DNA from: a virus
Direction: 5' to 3' (one strand)
IMG/VR virus record: IMGVR_UViG_3300025266_000004
Span: 17,337-81,336 of that record
DNA: 64,000 nt
The notes beneath the pieces were generated by a model. It did no database searches. It was not told the origin of the DNA and saw nothing but the letters and a program-made list of their open reading frames with translations. Within the stretch, counting starts at the first letter, position 1. Each line of letters starts with the position of its first letter. Made by a program: the position numbers and the translations under genes. Positions 16,550 through 23,807 of the stretch are shown here, one piece after another.

Positions 16550-17449
16550 TTAATTAAATATCTCGTCTATTAATGTAAATAGTTTTGTCTGTTCTAATTT
16601 AAAACTATCTTTCTCCTTTGTTTGTACATTTCTTAGTACTTTTATTAGAGCACCAAAATAAGCTACGTCAACACCAATTAATTGTTCTTCTAAAACATTG
16701 ACATCGTTCAAGTCTAAAAGTGATATTTGGTACATTATTTTAAGGTACTCACCTGCACCTATTTTATATCCTCTTAAAATGAACTTTTTACTTCTTATTA
16801 TAGATGTTAAAGGATATAAAGAACCTTGGTATCCCAATTGTTTAGTTAAAAGTGACTCTACAGCTTCTTTATTAGTCACTAAACCATCTTCCATTGTGAA
16901 ATAATTAGTAGCATGAATAAAATCAAAGCTTTTATGTATCTCTTCAACAGTACCACTGAATCTTGTAACCACTTGAACGTCATTAGAAAGACTTATTGCA
17001 TTAGGTGAGAAATAATCAGGTGTGTATTTATTCTTTTCAATATCTTCAACCTTATTACTTTTGTTTACTCCAGTACCACCTTGATCACCACCTATAAGTA
17101 ATCTTACTTGTCCTTCTTTGAGGTTATCTACAGCCATAGTAAATTGATTACTTATACCGTATGAGTTATAAGCTTCTACTGTTGTGTAAACATCTTTTAA
17201 TATACTATTTAATACAGTTATATCTCTATGATTCTTAGTATAATAAATAGCTAGTCTTTCAAGTACGGATATATCCGTAATATAGACATCATAATCATTG
17301 ACATCTTCATTAAGAAATAAAGATGCTATACAACCACCACTGACAACTAGATTATCTCTAACATCTTTAGCTAGGTTTTTGTCTGTTATAGTAGACAACC
17401 ATTCAAACATCTTCTTTCTTATTACTTTTGTTATTGTTTTCTTTTGCAT
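16550..17449 (-). CDS. Pol-beta-type nucleotidyltransferase
   Basis: A 299-residue protein. Residues 35-56 (VVSGGCIASLFLNEDVNDYDVYI) contain the Gly-Gly helix turn and the D-x-D carboxylates (Asp52, Asp54) of the Pol-beta/CCA-adding nucleotidyltransferase fold. The C-terminal half is helical (IRSKKFILRGYKIGAGEYLKI), as in tRNA nucleotidyltransferase-like phage proteins. It could add nucleotides to tRNA ends, modify a protein or act in defence; a tRNA-like gene 2.7 kb away makes an RNA substrate attractive but unproven. The third carboxylate is not placed with certainty. Confidence 0.75.
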   Translation of the reverse strand: MQKKTITKVIRKKMFEWLSTITDKNLAKDVRDNLVVSGGCIASLFLNEDVNDYDVYITDISVLERLAIYYTKNHRDITVLNSILKDVYTTVEAYNSYGISNQFTMAVDNLKEGQVRLLIGGDQGGTGVNKSNKVEDIEKNKYTPDYFSPNAISLSNDVQVVTRFSGTVEEIHKSFDFIHATNYFTMEDGLVTNKEAVESLLTKQLGYQGSLYPLTSIIRSKKFILRGYKIGAGEYLKIMYQISLLDLNDVNVLEEQLIGVDVAYFGALIKVLRNVQTKEKDSFKLEQTKLFTLIDEIFN

Positions 17450-17453
17450 AGTT

Positions 17454-17972
17454 CTATTTGTTTAACATGAGTATTATAAACCCAATGATTAATAAGTATG
17501 TAAGAATAGTTACATATCTGTATATTCTATTCTCTTTTACTTGTTTATCTATTTCTACACTAAATAAATCTTGTGTTATTTTATACTTTTGAATAGTATT
17601 ATCTTTAGCTTGCATGATACCATCTAATTTAATTAGTTCAATATTATGCTCTTCCTCTAGTCGTCTATTAGTTTTCATTAGTTGTCTATTAGTCTTAAGT
17701 AATTGTTCTAATTCAAACTCATGTGTGCCCTTTAATGTTATATCTTCTTTAAAGTCTACTTCTCTGTATGTTAAAGTAAGTATTGTGTTATCTTCTCTAC
17801 CTTCAAGTTCGATGTTTCTTTTACTGAATGTGAAAATAGGCTCTAAATTGTCCATTCCAATCTTTTTTATCAGATCACGAAGCATCATATCTTTTGTTAT
17901 AATCTCTGCTTTTTCAGGTGTAACAGACCGACCGATCTGATTTTCTATTATCTCTTCTATTATATGTTTCAT
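17454..17972 (-). CDS. Coiled-coil protein with C-terminal membrane anchor
   Basis: A 172-residue protein. Residues 85-145 form a charged helix (LKTNRQLMKTNRRLEEEHNIELIK), and residues 152-170 are a membrane span (TILTYLLIIGFIILML) near the very end. Likely tail-anchored in the inner membrane with the coiled coil in the cytoplasm. Overlaps the upstream gene by 4 bases. Confidence 0.68.
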   Translation of the reverse strand: MKHIIEEIIENQIGRSVTPEKAEIITKDMMLRDLIKKIGMDNLEPIFTFSKRNIELEGREDNTILTLTYREVDFKEDITLKGTHEFELEQLLKTNRQLMKTNRRLEEEHNIELIKLDGIMQAKDNTIQKYKITQDLFSVEIDKQVKENRIYRYVTILTYLLIIGFIILMLNK

Positions 17973-18157
17973 TTTATATTTAATTTAATTATTTTATAAT
18001 CATCATTTAACATAACACTCTTATATGAATTAGCACTTCTAAAACCTTTGAATATCTTAGCTTTGGTTACATCATCAGAAGTACAACTCACACCATCAGT
18101 GTTATAATATACAAATTCCTTTGTTGTTTTATGTATTATTATACGTAGGTCTAACAT
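17969..18157 (-). CDS. Small hypothetical protein
   Basis: A 62-residue soluble protein (MLDLRIIIHKTTKEFVYYNTDG). Overlaps the membrane protein gene by 4 bases. No family recognised. Confidence 0.62.
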   Translation of the reverse strand: MLDLRIIIHKTTKEFVYYNTDGVSCTSDDVTKAKIFKGFRSANSYKSVMLNDDYKIIKLNIK

Positions 18158-18165
18158 AGTTATAT

Positions 18166-18843
18166 TTAGTCTTGAAAGGGTATTCTACTGTTACCTTTAT
18201 GTTTGTCTTTGAATTTATGTATATTACTAACTTTCACAAGTTGTCTAGTATGGTGAAAAGGTGGTATACCTTCTATTATTACATATTTTTCTTCTTTTAT
18301 TATTAACACAAATAGTATTTTATGTGTTTGTATAAGACCACTAGTACTATTCAATACATTATCGTATACTTTAAGTTCCACGTAAGCATAATCAGTTGTA
18401 GTTTCTTTTAGTTTGGTTACTTCCTCTAGTCTGTCTTTCAGTTCTTTTACTGGGAATACATTAGTAGGTTTATATGGATTATAATCTACTAATTCTTTTA
18501 GTAAATCTACATCAACTATATCATCTATACTACCACCACTAGTTAACCACTCATTGTACCAATCCTCTGCCATTTTACTTTGAATAGGTGCATTAGTTAC
18601 TACTTCCTTAACTGGTTTGTCTAGTAATTTAGCTCTTATTGAGTATTCTATACTTTTACATTCAAGACTAAAACCATTATTTTTATATTCTATGAATACT
18701 GATTGACAATAGTCTTGTTTTGTTATCTTTAGAGGTTCTATAGTAATTAGACAATCAGGTGTTCTAAATTCTACAAAAATAGTATCTTTACTGTCTATTA
18801 TTCTTTGTATATCTTGTACTATTAAATCTGCTATTGTTGTCAT
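18166..18843 (-). CDS. Hypothetical protein
   Basis: A 225-residue soluble acidic protein with a middle segment SGGSIDDIVDVDLLKELVDY and a C-terminal beta-rich part (YAYVELKVYDNVLN). No recognised domain. Stands a little apart from its upstream neighbour (43-base gap), with an A-rich leader. Confidence 0.7.
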   Translation of the reverse strand: MTTIADLIVQDIQRIIDSKDTIFVEFRTPDCLITIEPLKITKQDYCQSVFIEYKNNGFSLECKSIEYSIRAKLLDKPVKEVVTNAPIQSKMAEDWYNEWLTSGGSIDDIVDVDLLKELVDYNPYKPTNVFPVKELKDRLEEVTKLKETTTDYAYVELKVYDNVLNSTSGLIQTHKILFVLIIKEEKYVIIEGIPPFHHTRQLVKVSNIHKFKDKHKGNSRIPFQD

Positions 18844-18886
18844 ATTATTGTGTGTTTATTAAATTATGTGATAAAGTTTTAAATTA

Positions 18887-19204
18887 TCATATATAATTAG
18901 GTACGTCTTTTTCTTCTCTCTTGTGTTCAAAAGTAATCACTAAATCAATGTAATCACCCACTATCGAATATGTTATAATATCGAACTTGTAATCAATCTC
19001 TTTGATAGCTGTAAGAATACGTTCTTCTTTAGTTGCTTTACCTTCTATTAAACGCCTTAGTTTATCTTGATGTTCATATACTCTTTTCTTTTGTTCACCT
19101 TCATATTCTCCAAATGATAATCTATCATCTGTTTTATGCCACTGTTCATCTCGTTTAAATCTAGTGTTATAATATTCTTCGTACCCTTCTAAATTAAATG
19201 TCAT
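18887..19204 (-). CDS. Small charged hypothetical protein
   Basis: A 105-residue protein, Glu/Lys/Arg-rich in the first half (RFKRDEQWHKTDDRLSFGEYEGEQKKR). Preceded by the shared leader TTTAACAACAAA. No family recognised. Confidence 0.65.
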   Translation of the reverse strand: MTFNLEGYEEYYNTRFKRDEQWHKTDDRLSFGEYEGEQKKRVYEHQDKLRRLIEGKATKEERILTAIKEIDYKFDIITYSIVGDYIDLVITFEHKREEKDVPNYI

Positions 19205-19224
19205 AGTGTTTGTTGTTAAATGTG

Positions 19225-19503
19225 TTATAATAGTTCTGATATCTTATTTATTATATATAGTATTAATATCATTAATAGTACAATTGGTATTGCTATACCA
19301 ACCACGATACCTACTATTGGTGATAGTACTATTAAGAGTATCATATTAAACATTATCTCTGTATCATAGTGTTCATCTTTTCTTCGTCTTCTTTCAAGTA
19401 TTATTTGATATACTGCAAAACATATAACTATAAGAGAACCAATAATACTTATAATAATATGTATATTGTTATCGTTTATGAATATCATTTGTTCTTCTGT
19501 CAT
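19225..19503 (-). CDS. Multi-span small membrane protein
   Basis: A 92-residue protein from ATG 19503 (MTEEQMIF); a TTG at 19545 would overlap the upstream gene. Two or three hydrophobic stretches (residues 13-33, 52-70, 72-88) with a basic loop ERRRRKDEH. Function unknown. Confidence 0.66.
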   Translation of the reverse strand: MTEEQMIFINDNNIHIIISIIGSLIVICFAVYQIILERRRRKDEHYDTEIMFNMILLIVLSPIVGIVVGIAIPIVLLMILILYIINKISELL

Positions 19504-19516
19504 TATGTGTTTTAAA

Positions 19517-19828
19517 TTATTTGTTAAGTGTTCTCCAATCATCAAATACAGCTATTACTTTATCTATTTCAAACTCTTTTGCAAAACTAAATGTTAAAAT
19601 ATCCATATCTTTAGGGTCTAAAATACTCTGTATATCATTATTTCTATATGCTTTAGCTCTCAGTCTACGTATAAATGTTCTAACTTTAATAATTAGTATC
19701 ATCTTATCTGTGTTACTATTACTTAAACGAACTTTAAACTCATTTATTTCATCTAAATATTCTTTTACATTTTTAAATACTATAATAGTCTCTGTAATAC
19801 TGTGTGGTATTTCATCATCTTTGTTCAT
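19517..19828 (-). CDS. Small hypothetical protein
   Basis: A 103-residue soluble protein with a basic centre (KVRTFIRRLRAKAYRNN) and acidic ends. Three bases from the upstream gene stop. No domain recognised. Confidence 0.65.
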   Translation of the reverse strand: MNKDDEIPHSITETIIVFKNVKEYLDEINEFKVRLSNSNTDKMILIIKVRTFIRRLRAKAYRNNDIQSILDPKDMDILTFSFAKEFEIDKVIAVFDDWRTLNK

Positions 19829-19831
19829 AGT

Positions 19832-19993
19832 TTATCTGTTATATATTGCTAATGTATTTATTACTATTATTATTATACATAACCATGCTATTACACCCAT
19901 TGTTATCTCTACAAATCGTTTATATATTGTGTATGTCTTAAAAAAGAATAAATGGTATGTCGCTTCAAGGTATTTATATATGTATTTCTTCAT
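19832..19993 (-). CDS. Small single-span membrane protein
   Basis: A 53-residue protein from ATG 19993 (MKKYIYKYLEATYH), directly after the leader TTTAACAATAAACAA; a TTG at 20041 would extend it into a structured element and is less likely. One membrane span (about residues 31-49, MGVIAWLCIIIIVINTLAI) follows an aromatic, basic N-terminus. Function unknown. Confidence 0.62.
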   Translation of the reverse strand: MKKYIYKYLEATYHLFFFKTYTIYKRFVEITMGVIAWLCIIIIVINTLAIYNR

Positions 19994-20023
19994 GTTATTG
20001 TTTATTGTTAAATGTGTTAATAT

Positions 20024-20043
20024 AATGTTATAAAACACCAATC
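20024..20043 (-). promoter_or_regulatory. Candidate early promoter-like box (TTGGTGTTTTATAA)
   Basis: On the minus strand the sequence ATTGGTGTTTTATAAC lies about 35 bases before the start of the 19832-19993 gene. It matches the TGGTGTTT-TATAAT element found at other early non-coding gaps. It overlaps the closing stem of the structured element at 20038-20145 and has no strong downstream hairpin of its own. Confidence 0.4.
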
Positions 20044-20145
20044 TAAATAGTACATCTTCTCTGTGCCTTAAATGTCTGACGGATGGTGTACTTTCAATAT
20101 ATACTTCAACGATTCAAAGCTCCATGTATATATCTATTAGATTGG
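20038..20145 (-). ncRNA. Three-way-junction structured RNA candidate
   Basis: A 12-bp closing stem (20038-20050 with 20134-20145, one bulged A) encloses two hairpins: GTACATC..GATG-GTAC (20050-20056 with 20082-20091) and an 8-bp stem ATATATAC/GTATATAT (20097-20104 with 20126-20133) directly stacked on the closing stem. No reading frame of note. Could be a leader structure or a free RNA; strand is assumed from the flanking genes. Confidence 0.5.
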
Positions 20146-20157
20146 TATTGTAATTAG

Positions 20158-20259
20158 TAGTCAAGACAGGATTCGAACCTGTAAAACTGCTACCTCGTAA
20201 GGTTTCGTCATAATACCCATGGATTTACATACTGCGTCTACCAGTTTCGCCACTTGACT
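20158..20259 (-). tRNA. tRNA-Leu-like gene with aberrant anticodon region
   Basis: On the minus strand a 7-bp acceptor stem (AGTCAAG/CTTGACT) with discriminator A, U8, a D-arm GCG..CTGGTAGA..CGC identical in style to bacterial tRNA-Leu, and a perfect T-arm ACAGG-TTCGAAT-CCTGT are all present. The 50 bases between position 26 and the T-arm are about 18 longer than in E. coli tRNA-Leu and do not form a normal 5-bp, 7-nt anticodon arm; a stem ACCT/AGGT may be the variable arm. No encoded CCA. It is either a tRNA with an insertion or a tRNA-like decoy, so I do not assign an anticodon. Confidence 0.65.
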
Positions 20260-20274
20260 ATTATAATTAATACT

Positions 20275-20592
20275 CTATTTTATATATTTAAAGTTATGGT
20301 GATTGATATACTCTATATCATCTAATCTATTATCTCTTTCAACAAAGTCTTCTTTGTTAGTTACCTCTTTAAATTTATTAGTACGTACTACCTCATTACC
20401 ACCTCTATATATACCAAAGTATCTCCAACTTGTTAATTCATAGAATAACCTACTACAGTTTCTAATCTCATCTCTAGTAGTTACAGCGGTAACATTAGGC
20501 ACTGTTTCTTTAATTGTTTTAACAGTAGTAGTTTCAATATTTAATTCTGTTGTAGTCTCCTCTGTTGTACTATATACTATTATTGTTTGCAT
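20275..20592 (-). CDS. Hypothetical protein with Thr-rich N-terminus
   Basis: A 105-residue protein with a Thr/Val/Glu-rich N-terminus (residues 8-40, TTEETTTELNIETTTVKTIK) and a soluble C-terminal part including LFYELTSWRYFGIYRGG. Preceded by the leader TTTAACAACAAATAAA. No family recognised. Confidence 0.62.
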   Translation of the reverse strand: MQTIIVYSTTEETTTELNIETTTVKTIKETVPNVTAVTTRDEIRNCSRLFYELTSWRYFGIYRGGNEVVRTNKFKEVTNKEDFVERDNRLDDIEYINHHNFKYIK

Positions 20593-20616
20593 ATCTTTGG
20601 TTTATTTGTTGTTAAA

Positions 20617-21093
20617 TTATCCTATTGTCCATCTGTAGACTATACAAGATTCTGAACATTTGATTCTTTTCTCAGTATCACCATCTTTAACTATACGATA
20701 TTTAATATTATCAATAGTTACAGTTCTTAGTATAGTATATATTTCAGGTTTTCCGTATAGTTTACAACCACCACCTTTGTCTTCATATGATATATTCTCT
20801 TCTATATCAGAACTAGTAGCAGTCTTTTCTCTTTGTCTAATTTCAGCTTTTTCTTCTAGTATAATCTCACCTTTATAAATATTATATTCCTTACTCTTTG
20901 AACTGTGCCATTGAATAGCAAATATATCAAAACTAATCTTATACATAGATTTGATGATATCTTCAACTAATTCACAACCAATGAAATCATTATGAGTAAG
21001 ACCTACTTCCTCCCATTCTCCACTATCATTGAGAATATGTGATATAATATATTTAGAATACTTTACTCTGTTGTTTATGTCTGTTATTTCCAT
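20617..21093 (-). CDS. Hypothetical protein
   Basis: A 158-residue soluble protein with a YSKYIISHILNDSGEWEEVG N-terminus and a GGGCKLYGKPEIYTILRTV segment. Its leader (TTTTAACAACAAACAC) follows directly on the structured element 21123-21267, so that element may be its 5' untranslated region. No domain recognised. Confidence 0.66.
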   Translation of the reverse strand: MEITDINNRVKYSKYIISHILNDSGEWEEVGLTHNDFIGCELVEDIIKSMYKISFDIFAIQWHSSKSKEYNIYKGEIILEEKAEIRQREKTATSSDIEENISYEDKGGGCKLYGKPEIYTILRTVTIDNIKYRIVKDGDTEKRIKCSESCIVYRWTIG

Positions 21094-21122
21094 TATTATT
21101 TGTGTTTGTTGTTAAAATATAA

Positions 21123-21267
21123 TATAAACTCTCTTATCTACTATCAATTGTAGATGTACATAAAGACTAATAACTCATACTACTTGAATCTAGTACTTAG
21201 TCACAAGAATTGAACTTGACTCTCTCTAGATATAGACCACTACTTGTGTTATTAAAGAGAGTTTATA
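21123..21267 (-). ncRNA. Multi-helix structured RNA candidate with a tRNA T-arm-like hairpin
   Basis: A perfect 13-bp stem (21123-21135 with 21255-21267) abuts a hairpin ATCTAC/GTAGAT (21136-21155) and a second perfect 7-bp stem TAATAAC/GTTATTA (21168-21174 with 21248-21254), so the helices can stack coaxially. Inside the second stem are small hairpins, one of which (CAAG-TTCAATT-CTTG) looks like a tRNA T-arm followed by GACTA, as in the tRNA-Leu-like gene nearby. It may derive from a tRNA. Lies between the hairpin element at 21279 and the 20617-21093 gene. Confidence 0.55.
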
Positions 21268-21278
21268 TAATATGTTGT

Positions 21279-21340
21279 AATACTATTTGTTACAGTATTG
21301 TAAATAGTATTATAAACACCATTGTAAAATCTACACCAAT
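21279..21340 (-). promoter_or_regulatory. Hairpin-associated early promoter-like element, best copy
   Basis: Reading on the minus strand: ATTGGTGTAG (21340-21331), 9 bases, TGGTGTTT (21321-21314) running into TATAAT, then after 2 bases a hairpin (21311-21279) with 13 paired bases, a 4-nt loop and a 3-nt bulge. The same arrangement occurs on the plus strand at 25774-25839. Lies upstream of the structured RNA and the 20617-21093 gene. Confidence 0.55.
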
Positions 21341-21355
21341 ATAGACTGTTAAATG

Positions 21356-21577
21356 TTATAATTTGTACACTTTAATTATATACTCTATTTCCTTTTTCCA
21401 AAATCTTACAGGATTGTTTAAATCATTAGCTACAATAAATGTCTTATTGTTAATTGCTTTAATAGAGTCTTTCCAATATTTAATATAATTATTATAATGA
21501 CTTGTATTATGTCTTAAATCAAAGTCTTTTTTCTTTTGTAATTTGATCTTATAATTATCTACTTGTCCATTGTCCAT
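21356..21577 (-). CDS. Small basic hypothetical protein
   Basis: A 73-residue Lys-rich protein (DNYKIKLQKKKDFDLRH; FWKKEIEYIIKVYKL). Preceded by the leader TTTAACAACAAATAAA. No family recognised. Confidence 0.6.
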   Translation of the reverse strand: MDNGQVDNYKIKLQKKKDFDLRHNTSHYNNYIKYWKDSIKAINNKTFIVANDLNNPVRFWKKEIEYIIKVYKL

Positions 21578-21610
21578 TTTATTTGTTGTTAAATCCGTTG
21601 TTATAATATG

Positions 21611-22081
21611 TTATAAATATGGTGTTGTATCATTACTTACAACATATTTAAGAGTATCTTTCATCGAATCCATTTCAGCTTCAAATTCCTCTATTTCTTT
21701 GTCTGTGTGATTACCTGAATAAATACATTTATTATCAACGAATAAACTACAACCAGGTCTGTACTGTTTATTGTATAGTAAATGACTACGAAGATTAGTA
21801 GCTTTAACGCCATTAATAACATGACCTCCATTACCATATAATCTTAGTACAGAATGTATTGTTTCACTAGAATTTACATCTAAAATACTATTCTTAATTA
21901 TATACTCTCTACAATTTTGTATTGCAACTGTTCTTGCGTGTGCTTCTCTCTCTGCTACATCAGGTATAGGATTTTTTACTACTATACCACTTAAAAAATG
22001 TGTACTAAAAAATAGATGAATGTCAGAGCCATTAGCATCAGGTTTGATATGTAGTTTATACAATTCTATTAGTTCTTTCAT
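21611..22081 (-). CDS. Conserved phage protein (RPGCSLFVDNKCIYSG motif)
   Basis: A 156-residue protein with NLRSHLLYNKQYRPGCSLFVDNK around residues 98-120, a pattern seen in other small Bacteroidota phage proteins of unknown role. ATG follows the TTTAACAAC leader; an early promoter-like element lies about 50 bases upstream. Confidence 0.68.
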   Translation of the reverse strand: MKELIELYKLHIKPDANGSDIHLFFSTHFLSGIVVKNPIPDVAEREAHARTVAIQNCREYIIKNSILDVNSSETIHSVLRLYGNGGHVINGVKATNLRSHLLYNKQYRPGCSLFVDNKCIYSGNHTDKEIEEFEAEMDSMKDTLKYVVSNDTTPYL

Positions 22082-22111
22082 GTTGTTAAATATTATTTGT
22101 TATATTACTTA

Positions 22112-22213
22112 TTACAGCAGTGTAAATGTCACTATAAACACCATTGTAAAATTGTACAACTATTATTTGTACTTTTGTAAAATCTACACTAATATACACT
22201 GTAAAATGTTATA
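22112..22213 (-). promoter_or_regulatory. Early promoter-like element, second copy, with 40-bp repeat
   Basis: On the minus strand AATGGTGTTTATAGTG (22145-22130) is followed by a small hairpin TTACA-CTGC-TGTAA (22125-22112) and then the 21611-22081 gene. A 40-base segment at 22175-22213 (TGTAAAATCTACACTAATAT on the plus strand at its start) repeats 21323-21362 with about four differences, so this gap shares a larger repeat unit with the 21.3-kb copy. Confidence 0.5.
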
Positions 22214-22214
22214 A

Positions 22215-22581
22215 AATGACAATACACAACAAACACTTATTCGCTTGTTAGTGTATTATACAGTTTAGGTCTATTAAATCCCTTATAAATTAATTCTTAT
22301 TGTAACTATTTTCATGGTGCACAAAGTTATTATTAGAACGCAGAATATTACCACTTGTAGCTCTGTTAAACAGTCACTACTACCTTTACTTAATAAATGT
22401 CTAAGTAATTATTAGAGTACTTTAGTCTCTCTATTTATGTGCTTATATAATTGACCATTCTGATATGTAGTGTAATCTAGTTACAGTAATTGTTAATTTA
22501 TAATTTGATAATCCCTCTATTTAGGAGGTTTAATCTGTTGCGTATTGTCATTAAATGTATTATTGTGTACTTATTAATTGT
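22215..22581. other. Non-coding gap with small hairpins
   Basis: No convincing reading frame on either strand. It contains a hairpin AATACAC..GTGTATT (about 22221-22257) and several short stems such as ACTTA/TAAGT near 22388. A lone TAACTTTG on the minus strand (22329-22322) matches the Bacteroidota -7 box but lacks a TTTG partner. I see no tRNA. Probably untranslated regulatory or structured RNA sequence. Confidence 0.5.
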
Positions 22582-22624
22582 AGTACTTATTACAGCAGTG
22601 TAAATAGTACTATAAGTAGCATTG
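22582..22624 (-). promoter_or_regulatory. Degenerate third copy of the hairpin-associated element
   Basis: On the minus strand AATGCTACTTATAGT (22624-22610) is followed by a hairpin AGTACT..TTACA-CTGC-TGTAA..AGTACT (22611-22582). The box differs from TGGTGTTT at three positions, but hairpin sequence and spacing match the other copies. Confidence 0.4.
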
Positions 22625-22781
22625 TGTAATTATTAAACTATTACGAAGCCTTTTGTGTAATATGTCGTAAAAACCACTAAACTATGTGATAAAATATGAC
22701 TAAAATGGTGAAATAATCGTGATTTGAGTATTAGGAACGTATGAAAAGGTGTATATTTATAATAGAGTGGTATAATAGGAG

Positions 22782-22846
22782 CTAGAGGGTTTGGTTTCTA
22801 AGCGACCAGCGGGAGCTGGTGTCCGTCGGTATACCATCCCCTCTAG
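22782..22846. ncRNA. Compact structured RNA candidate
   Basis: A perfect 8-bp GC-rich stem CTAGAGGG/CCCTCTAG (22782-22789 with 22839-22846) encloses a perfect hairpin ACCAGC-GGGA-GCTGGT (22805-22820) and a palindrome GGTATACC (22828-22835) that could instead pair with GGTATA upstream (22769-22774). It is far more GC-rich than its surroundings. It sits 32 bases after the stop of the 22878-23624 gene on the minus strand. It is not a tRNA. Strand cannot be decided. Confidence 0.55.
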
Positions 22847-22877
22847 TATCCCAAGCATCTAATTATTCACCCAAATT

Positions 22878-23624
22878 TCAATCTGCAAATTCAACTCTCC
22901 CAAAATTAACTGTATAATCAACACCACCTACTCTATAATGGTACTCACCTTTTACATTATCAACAGCAGTTACTTTAGCTACTCTTTCTGCATCTTCTTT
23001 CCAGTATATCCAATGATCCACTAAATCGTGCTTTCTATCAACATTTTCACACTTATCTCCACCTTTATCTTCGTCTACTAATTTAGTAAATCTAGAATGT
23101 GTATTACGAAGCATCTTTCCCTTATAATAATGATATATATGTTCACCATATTCAATGTGTTCAGTAGTTCCAACTCCGTGAATAGTAAATGTACCTTCGT
23201 TAAGTAGTGTAAACCCTCTACCTACTAAACTATGTGTTCTACTAATCACTCCAGGTGTTAATTCGTCTTTATTAACAGGTACATAAACATCATCCTCACT
23301 ATGTATCCCAAGAGTATCAGCTTGTCCTTTTAAACCTTCAGCGTATTCAGCATTACTAACTTCAATTGCTTTACCCATCTTTTGATATGTAGTTTCACAT
23401 AAATCTAAGTCAGGTGATTTCAGTACTGTAATATCAAACAAAGCTATAAGTATTATATGTGCAAAATCATCTATAATCAATATAAGTTTAAAATCATTAC
23501 TTTTAGATTGATGGACAGCATCTAAAACACCTTTAAAAGTCATCCCACTGTTCTTTTCTTCAATTTCCACTGTAGAACCTACTAAACTATTTAGTTTCTC
23601 TACTATTATATCTCTTGTATTCAT
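22878..23624 (-). CDS. Protein with possible LSm-like N-terminal domain
   Basis: A 248-residue protein. Residues about 10-70 follow the spacing of an Sm/LSm fold: LNSLVGSTVEIEEKNSGMTFKGVLDAV, a variable loop, then LILIIDD and IILIALFDITVL. LSm/Hfq proteins bind RNA, so its place beside a compact GC-rich RNA element is suggestive. The remaining 170 residues are unassigned, with a GRGFTLLNEGTFTIHGVG segment and acidic patches. The LSm match is by eye and weak. Confidence 0.6.
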   Translation of the reverse strand: MNTRDIIVEKLNSLVGSTVEIEEKNSGMTFKGVLDAVHQSKSNDFKLILIIDDFAHIILIALFDITVLKSPDLDLCETTYQKMGKAIEVSNAEYAEGLKGQADTLGIHSEDDVYVPVNKDELTPGVISRTHSLVGRGFTLLNEGTFTIHGVGTTEHIEYGEHIYHYYKGKMLRNTHSRFTKLVDEDKGGDKCENVDRKHDLVDHWIYWKEDAERVAKVTAVDNVKGEYHYRVGGVDYTVNFGRVEFAD

Positions 23625-23634
23625 ATCTCTTTAT

Positions 23635-23760
23635 TTATTTGTTTTTAAAATCATAACAAGCAAGTATTACACCACTATAATGTACACTAAAACCAACTAC
23701 TACATTACTACTTGTTATAAATACTAATTCACCATTCTCATTAATCTTATAACTACTCAT
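23635..23760 (-). CDS. 41-residue hypothetical protein
   Basis: ATG 23760 to TAA 23635, 41 codons (starts MSSYKINENGELVFI). It fills the gap upstream of the LSm-like gene and keeps the codon bias of its neighbours. Moderately hydrophobic second half (VVVGFSVHYSGVILACY). Function unknown. Confidence 0.5.
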   Translation of the reverse strand: MSSYKINENGELVFITSSNVVVGFSVHYSGVILACYDFKNK

Positions 23761-23807
23761 ATCTTTATTTGTTGAAATCTAAGCCACAGTATACCAGTAA
23801 ATACTAG

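Noticed and set aside
19521-20033. Long plus-strand frame (170 codons) opposite small early genes
   Set aside because: It is a shadow of the minus-strand genes 19517-19993; composition is Leu/Ile/Ser-rich as in antisense frames, and the opposite-strand genes have proper leaders.
22322-22329. Minus-strand TAACTTTG as a host-type promoter
   Set aside because: The -7 box matches, but no TTTG lies at the proper distance upstream.
20158-22846. CRISPR array
   Set aside because: Repeats are few, imperfect and unevenly spaced, with no spacer structure or cas genes.
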